From SG8-41 sp036555615 (GTDB lineage: Bacteria > Pseudomonadota > Gammaproteobacteria > Burkholderiales > SG8-41): a stretch of 8,895 nt of DNA. The stretch spans positions 1-8,895 of the forward strand of contig DATBKZ010000120.1 in NCBI GenBank assembly GCA_036555615.1, written 5' to 3'. The translations under genes and the position numbers were made by a program. This document shows, piece after piece, positions 5,265 through 8,895 of this stretch; within the stretch, counting starts at the first letter, position 1; each line of letters starts with the position of its first letter. Below the pieces are notes generated by a model, which saw only the letters and a program-made list of their open reading frames with translations, did no database searches and was not told the origin of the DNA.

Positions 5265-6173
5265 ATGGCGCACGACGGATTCCACGGTGTCTTTCCGTAT
5301 CTGGTTTCGCCGGTCGACGAGCGTGGCCGGGTCAAGGACGCGGTGCTGGCACGACTGGTGAACGACTTGATAGGCGCGGGTGTCCACGGATTGACGCCGC
5401 TCGGATCGACCGGGGAGTTCGCCTACCTGAATCGCGAGCAGCGCCATCGCATCGTCGCAGCGACGGTGCAGGCGGCGCGCGGCAGGGTGCCGGTCGTTGC
5501 CGGCGTCGCGGCAACCACCATTGCCGACGCGGTCGAGCAGGCCGAGGCCTACGCGGCGCTCGGCGTCGATGGCATCCTCGCGATCCTGGAGGCTTATTTT
5601 CCGCTGCCGGAGGACGGCGTAGTCGCCTATTTCACCGCGGTGGCAAAGGCGACCGTGTTGCCGGTCGTGATGTATACGAATCCGCAGTTTCAACGCAGCG
5701 ACCTCACGCTGCCGGCCATCGAGCGTCTCGCCAGGCTCGACAACATCGGCTATCTCAAGGATGCGTCTTCGGATACGGGCCGGCTGCTTGGCATCATCAA
5801 TGCCGTCGGCGACCGCATACGCGTGTTCAGTGCTTCGGCCCACATCCCGGCCTGCGTCATGCTGATCGGCGGCGTGGGCTGGATGGCGGGGCCGGCCTGC
5901 GTCGTGCCCCGGCAAAGCGTGCAGCTCTACAACTTGTGTCGTGCCGCCCGGTGGGAGGAGGCGATGCGATTGCAGCGCAGCCTCTGGCGCATCAATCAGA
6001 TCTTCGCCAAGTACAATCTGGCGGCATGCATCAAGGGCGGCCTCGAGCTGCAGGGCTACGACGTCGGCGCCCCTCTGCCGCCTCAGATGCCGCTGTCCGG
6101 GGCAGGTCGCGCGGAGGTCAAAGAGGTGCTTGCCGAGCTTGGGGCGCTGGAGGCTGCGCACGCAGCGAGCTAG
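5265..6173 (+). CDS. Dihydrodipicolinate synthase/N-acetylneuraminate lyase (DapA) superfamily protein
   Basis: A class I, Schiff-base-forming TIM-barrel aldolase, lyase or dehydratase acting on a 2-oxo acid. From the ATG at 5265 it has 302 residues, the normal family length. The substrate-carboxylate loop is PLGSTGEF (45-52), the catalytic tyrosine Tyr137 is in VVMYTNP, and the Schiff-base lysine is Lys165 in GYLKDASSD. Authentic DapA normally has GTTGE and a YN.P motif. GSTGE followed by F and MYTNP point to another branch (N-acetylneuraminate lyase-like, or a sugar-acid dehydratase or aldolase), so a lysine-biosynthesis role is not assumed. An in-frame ATG at 5241 would add eight residues, but GGGGA at 5255-5259 is correctly spaced for 5265 and the family N-terminus starts there. 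It follows the DUF6352-type gene closely and is probably co-transcribed. Confidence 0.9.
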   Translation: MAHDGFHGVFPYLVSPVDERGRVKDAVLARLVNDLIGAGVHGLTPLGSTGEFAYLNREQRHRIVAATVQAARGRVPVVAGVAATTIADAVEQAEAYAALGVDGILAILEAYFPLPEDGVVAYFTAVAKATVLPVVMYTNPQFQRSDLTLPAIERLARLDNIGYLKDASSDTGRLLGIINAVGDRIRVFSASAHIPACVMLIGGVGWMAGPACVVPRQSVQLYNLCRAARWEEAMRLQRSLWRINQIFAKYNLAACIKGGLELQGYDVGAPLPPQMPLSGAGRAEVKEVLAELGALEAAHAAS

Positions 6174-6190
6174 ACGCTCGTACGCGAACT

Positions 6191-6664
6191 ATGTCAGTTG
6201 AGAAACGCTGAAAGAAATCGCCGCCGGGCCCGAGTCGGATATCGATCTCGTGGAGGCGGCGCTGCTGGTCGCGGCGCACGAGTACCCCGAGCTCGGCGTT
6301 CCGGCCCACCAGGCGCGCATGGACCGGATCGCGGCGACGCTCACGGCGAGGCTGCGCCGGGACATCGGGCCCGTCAAGTCCATCGTCGTGCTCAACCGCT
6401 ACCTGTTTGAGGAGCTCGGCTTCCGCGGCAACGCGCGCGAATACTACGATCCGCGCAACAGCTTTCTCAACGAGGTGCTGGACCGCAAGCTCGGCATCCC
6501 GATCACGCTCGCCATCGTCTATATCGAGGTCGGGCGTCACATCGGGCGCGCGCCGCGCTGTCCGATTTCCGCGCTACCTCATGCTCAAGCCAGGTGCGGA
6601 CGACGCCGACGCGGTCCAGAGCCGTGTCGTGGAGCTGCAGCAGATTGCCGCCCGGTTGAACCAG
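6191..6664 (+). pseudogene. sirB1: Decayed sirB1 (transglutaminase-like/TPR protein) with central deletion and frameshifts
   Basis: The frame at 6202 onward encodes a good SirB1 N-terminal part: LVEAALLVAAHEYPELG, IVVLNRYLFEELGFRGN, YYDPRNSFLNEVLDRKLG and IPITLAIVYIEVGRHIG. SirB1 proteins are normally about 270 residues and continue into a long central segment before a C-terminal TPR-like end. Here that centre is missing. After about 6548 the sequence jumps to RAALSDF (frame of 6549) and then, one frame over, RYLMLKPGADDADAVQSRVV and ELQQIAARLN. A base missing near 6570 would explain the second frame change. At the start, ATG TCA GTT GAG AAA (6191-6205) runs into TGA at 6209; one more A after 6205 would join MSVEK to TLKEIAAGPES. 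No stop follows ARLN, where a CAG stands (6662). Probably a non-functional relic at the end of the plus-strand run; assembly error is the alternative. Confidence 0.8.
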
Positions 6665-6665
6665 C

Positions 6666-7484
6666 TCAGGGCTTGGGGGCTTCGGCAGGGGGTTCCACGG
6701 GCGGAGCGGCGGGCTTGGCGGTCTCCTGGTCCGGCGCGGGCTTGCGCTTCGGCTCGTCCCCGATATCGTCCTCGTCGAGCGGCGGCTTGCCGTCGTAGAC
6801 GAGATTGCGGCGGCGCTGGAGGTAGGCGTCGCGCACGAATTGGTAGGGGTCGAGAGCGGCGGTCTCCAGGATCCGGCTTGCCTCGAGCAGATCGGCGCGA
6901 ACGGTGACAAAGCGAAACGCAATCACGGCGTAGCGCGTGCCGTCGTCGTCAATGTAGCTGATCGGCCAGGCGTAGAAGTCGCCGTACCACCCCACGGTAT
7001 CGCGCACGGTGCTGGGACCGAGGAACGGCAGCACGAGGTAGGGTCCGTCGCCGATGCCCCAGTAGCCGAGCGTCTGCCCGAAATCCTCGTTGTGCTTCTC
7101 CATCCCGAGTCCGGTTGCGACGTCGAAGAGGCCGAGCACGCCGACGGTCGAATTGACCAGAATTCGCCCCACATCGGATGCCGCGTGTGTCGCTTTGCCC
7201 TGGAGCAGGTTGTTGGCGGCGACGATCACGTCGTTGAGGTTGGAGAAGAAGTTGCTGACCCCCGTGCGCGCGAACTCGGGGACGATGAAGCGATAGAATT
7301 CCGCGGCCGGCTTGACGAGGAGCGCGTCGAAGCCGTCATTGAATGTGTAGACCGCGCGATTGAGCGGCTCGAGCGGATCGCGCGAATTGCCGGTGGTGGC
7401 GCAGCCCCCGGATAGCAGCAGGCAAACGGCCCCGCATAGGATCCCCGCGCGCAAGCGTGAGAGCGGACGGGAGGCGGGGAGCAT
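6666..7484 (-). CDS. mlaA: MlaA/VacJ outer-membrane lipid-asymmetry lipoprotein
   Basis: MlaA is the outer-membrane part of the Mla system, which removes mislocalised phospholipid from the outer leaflet and passes it via MlaC to the inner-membrane MlaFEDB transporter. The protein has 272 residues from ATG at 7484. A signal peptide (hydrophobic 14-25) ends in a lipobox-like LLSGGC, with Cys28 as the likely lipidated residue. The family core is DPLEPLNRAVYTFNDGFD (36-53) and the signature GYWGIGDGPYLVLPFLGPST (140-159) then VRD. The last 28 residues (245-272) form a charged, Pro/Ala-rich tail absent from E. coli MlaA (251 residues). The frame is open up to an ATG at 7631, but that lies beyond the likely promoter, and the signal peptide starts at 7484; the ribosome-binding site is weak. 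It stands apart from any mla transporter genes here and converges on the sirB1 relic. Confidence 0.93.
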   Translation of the reverse strand: MLPASRPLSRLRAGILCGAVCLLLSGGCATTGNSRDPLEPLNRAVYTFNDGFDALLVKPAAEFYRFIVPEFARTGVSNFFSNLNDVIVAANNLLQGKATHAASDVGRILVNSTVGVLGLFDVATGLGMEKHNEDFGQTLGYWGIGDGPYLVLPFLGPSTVRDTVGWYGDFYAWPISYIDDDGTRYAVIAFRFVTVRADLLEASRILETAALDPYQFVRDAYLQRRRNLVYDGKPPLDEDDIGDEPKRKPAPDQETAKPAAPPVEPPAEAPKP

Positions 7485-7515
7485 CAATGATGGCGCGGTG
7501 GGCCGGTCTAAGGCC

Positions 7516-7536
7516 TGATTATAACAAGCATAATCA
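7516..7536. promoter_or_regulatory. Dyad TGATTAT-N7-ATAATCA over the mlaA promoter (candidate operator)
   Basis: Two perfect 7-base inverted arms (7516-7522 and 7530-7536) are separated by 7 bases in the mlaA-gabD divergent gap. The left arm overlaps the mlaA -10 hexamer and the right arm lies in its spacer, so a dimeric protein bound here would block mlaA transcription. As RNA it would be a weak AT-rich stem without a T run, so a terminator is unlikely. Confidence 0.4.
7518..7526 (-). promoter_or_regulatory. mlaA: Extended -10 promoter of mlaA
   Basis: The minus strand reads TGTTATAAT, a perfect TATAAT with the TGn extension that can compensate for a poor -35 (GAAGCT at 17 bases). Transcription would start near 7511, giving a leader of about 27 bases before the ATG at 7484. 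This placement argues against the longer reading from 7631. Confidence 0.65.
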
Positions 7537-7583
7537 GCCGAGCTTCCGAGCTGTCGCGCGCGCGCAAATGGCGGCCGCTGCGC

Positions 7584-7592
7584 TGATATAAT
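7584..7592 (+). promoter_or_regulatory. gabD: Extended -10 promoter of gabD
   Basis: TGATATAAT is a perfect TATAAT with a TGn extension; the hexamer is at 7587-7592. The -35 position is poor (GCAAAT at 17 bases). Transcription would begin near 7599, giving a leader of about 58 bases before the gabD ATG. It is the strongest sigma-70-like signal on the plus strand of this window. Confidence 0.65.
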
Positions 7593-7656
7593 TTCGGCAA
7601 ACGTGCGCGGCTTTTCCGTGCCCGCGTCCATTCGATCCCATCACGAGGATTCCGCC

Positions 7657-8895
7657 ATGCTGCAGAAAGTGAAACCCGCGGTTCAACTGAAGGACATGGG
7701 GCTGTTTCGCCAGCAGTGCTACATCGACGGTCAGTGGGTGGACGCCGATGACAAGTCCACCATCGCGGTCCACAACCCTGCGGACGGCCAGCAGGTCGGC
7801 ACGGTGCCCGGCATGGGCGCGGCCGAGACGCGTCGCGCGATCGAGGCTGCGCATGCCGCGTGGCCGGCGTGGCGCGCGAAGACCGCGAAGGAGCGGGCCG
7901 CGCTGCTGCGCAAGTGGTTCGAGCTCATGATGGCGAACCAGGAGGACCTCGCGGTGCTCATGACCGTCGAGCAGGGCAAGCCCCTCACGGAGTCGCGCGG
8001 CGAGATCGCCTACGGCGCGTCGTTCATCGAGTGGTTCGCGGAGGAGGGCAAGCGCATCTACGGCGACACCATCCCCGCGCAGGCCGCCGACCGCCGCATC
8101 GTCGTGCTCAAGCAACCAGTAGGGGTGTGTGCCGCGGTGACGCCGTGGAACTTCCCCAACGCCATGATCACGCGCAAGGCGGGCCCCGCGCTCGCCGCGG
8201 GCTGCACGATGGTGATCAAGCCCGCCAGCATGACGCCGTACTCGGCGCTCGCGCTGTGCGAGCTCGCGGAGCGCGCCGGCATACCGAAGGGCGTGCTCTC
8301 CGTCGTGACCGGCGCCTCGGGGCCGATCGGCAGGGAGCTCACGACGAATCCCCTGGTGCGGAAGTTCACCTTCACCGGCTCGACGGAGGTCGGCAAGAAG
8401 CTGATGGAGCAGTGCGCGAGCACGGTGAAGAAGGTCTCCCTCGAGCTGGGCGGAAACGCGCCCTTCGTCGTCTTCGACGATGCGGACCTCGACGCGGCGG
8501 TGGAAGGGGCGCTCGCTTCCAAGTTCCGCAACACCGGCCAGACCTGCGTCTGCGCCAACCGCATCTACGTGCAGGACGGCGTCTACGAGAAGTTCGCCGA
8601 CAAGCTCTCCGCCAAGGTCTCCGCCATGAAGGTCGGCAACGGCCTCGAGGCGGGCGTCGTGCAGGGGCCGCTCATCGAGAAGAAGGCGGTGGAGAAGGTC
8701 GAGGAGCATATCGCCGATGCGCTGGCGAAAGGCGCGCGCGTCGCAACGGGCGGCAAGCGGCACGAGAAAGGTGGCCAGTTCTTCCAGCCGACGGTATTGA
8801 CCGGGGTCACCAAGGCGATGAAGGTCACGCATGAGGAAACCTTCGGCCCGGTCGCGCCGCTCTACCGCTTCAAGACCGAGCAGGAGCTGCTCGAT
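7657..8895 (+). CDS. gabD: NADP-type succinate-semialdehyde dehydrogenase (partial, 3' end off window)
   Basis: Oxidises succinate semialdehyde to succinate in the cytoplasm, the last step of 4-aminobutyrate degradation feeding the TCA cycle. 413 residues are visible of about 485. It is very close to E. coli GabD over its whole length, for example FIEWFAEEGKRIYGDTIP (123-140) and ASKFRNTGQTCVCANR (287-302). Aldehyde-dehydrogenase residues are all present: Asn166 in PWNF, Lys188 in KPAS (the Ser in this motif is usual in NADP-using SSADH), general base Glu263 in LELGG, and nucleophile Cys297 in GQTCVC. Cys299, two residues on, matches the pair that forms a redox-sensitive disulfide in some SSADHs. 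GAGGA (7645-7649) lies 7 bases before the ATG and fixes the start. No gabT, gabP or regulator is visible, but the downstream side is cut. Confidence 0.96.
   Translation, partial: MLQKVKPAVQLKDMGLFRQQCYIDGQWVDADDKSTIAVHNPADGQQVGTVPGMGAAETRRAIEAAHAAWPAWRAKTAKERAALLRKWFELMMANQEDLAVLMTVEQGKPLTESRGEIAYGASFIEWFAEEGKRIYGDTIPAQAADRRIVVLKQPVGVCAAVTPWNFPNAMITRKAGPALAAGCTMVIKPASMTPYSALALCELAERAGIPKGVLSVVTGASGPIGRELTTNPLVRKFTFTGSTEVGKKLMEQCASTVKKVSLELGGNAPFVVFDDADLDAAVEGALASKFRNTGQTCVCANRIYVQDGVYEKFADKLSAKVSAMKVGNGLEAGVVQGPLIEKKAVEKVEEHIADALAKGARVATGGKRHEKGGQFFQPTVLTGVTKAMKVTHEETFGPVAPLYRFKTEQELLD

Noticed and set aside
5031..6161. 376-codon minus-strand frame opposite the DapA-like gene
   Set aside because: No family resemblance; composition is typical of a GC-rich antisense shadow. 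The plus strand has clear catalytic motifs.
6250..6798. Intact 182-residue protein from a GTG at 6250
   Set aside because: Only residues up to about position 6548 match SirB1; the rest is out of frame and antisense to mlaA. A pseudogene explains the sequence better.
7485..7631. N-terminal extension of MlaA from an ATG at 7631
   Set aside because: It would place 49 residues before the signal peptide and lies upstream of the extended -10 at 7518-7526. The lipoprotein signal starts at 7484.
7534..8832. 432-codon minus-strand frame and a 324-codon plus frame (7860-8834) over gabD
   Set aside because: Both overlap the near-complete match to GabD, and both are repetitive Arg/His/Gly-rich translations without motifs.

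Overview
The window is GC-rich, gene-dense bacterial chromosome, most likely from a betaproteobacterium (Burkholderiales-like). The lineage is inferred from gene content (a DUF6352-type protein, MlaA, SirB1, an E. coli-like GabD, PrxQ) and from codon use dominated by G/C third positions; no marker gene fixes it. All intergenic gaps are under 200 bases, and no CRISPR array, integrase, transposase or rRNA was seen.

Left part (1-1136): a partial minus-strand gene for a small exported two-cysteine protein lies just downstream of a minus-strand tRNA-Arg(CCU) with encoded CCA. On the plus strand is a PrxQ/BCP-type peroxiredoxin with an N-terminal membrane anchor. A GC-rich hairpin lies between it and the converging lipid operon.

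Middle (1137-3780): a two-gene minus-strand operon encodes a cyclopropane-fatty-acid-synthase-type methyltransferase and, coupled through a TTGA stop/start overlap, a DHCR24-like FAD-binding oxidoreductase. This matches the actinobacterial BfaB/BfaA (TmsB/TmsA) pair, which converts an unsaturated phospholipid acyl chain to a 10-methylene and then a 10-methyl-branched chain. It is the most interesting system in the window. The operon diverges from the next gene across a 14-base palindrome that carries a -10-like TAAAAT on each strand.

Right-middle (3781-6664): a plus-strand run of a VOC/glyoxalase-fold protein, a DUF6352-type protein, a DapA/NanA-superfamily aldolase or dehydratase, and a decayed sirB1 that has apparently lost its central region and suffered probable single-base frameshifts.

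Right (6665-8895): mlaA (outer-membrane lipid-asymmetry lipoprotein) on the minus strand and gabD (succinate-semialdehyde dehydrogenase, cut by the window end) on the plus strand are divergent. Each has a TGnTATAAT extended -10, and a perfect 7-base dyad covers the mlaA -10. The notable theme is membrane lipids: acyl-chain methylation and reduction plus MlaA.
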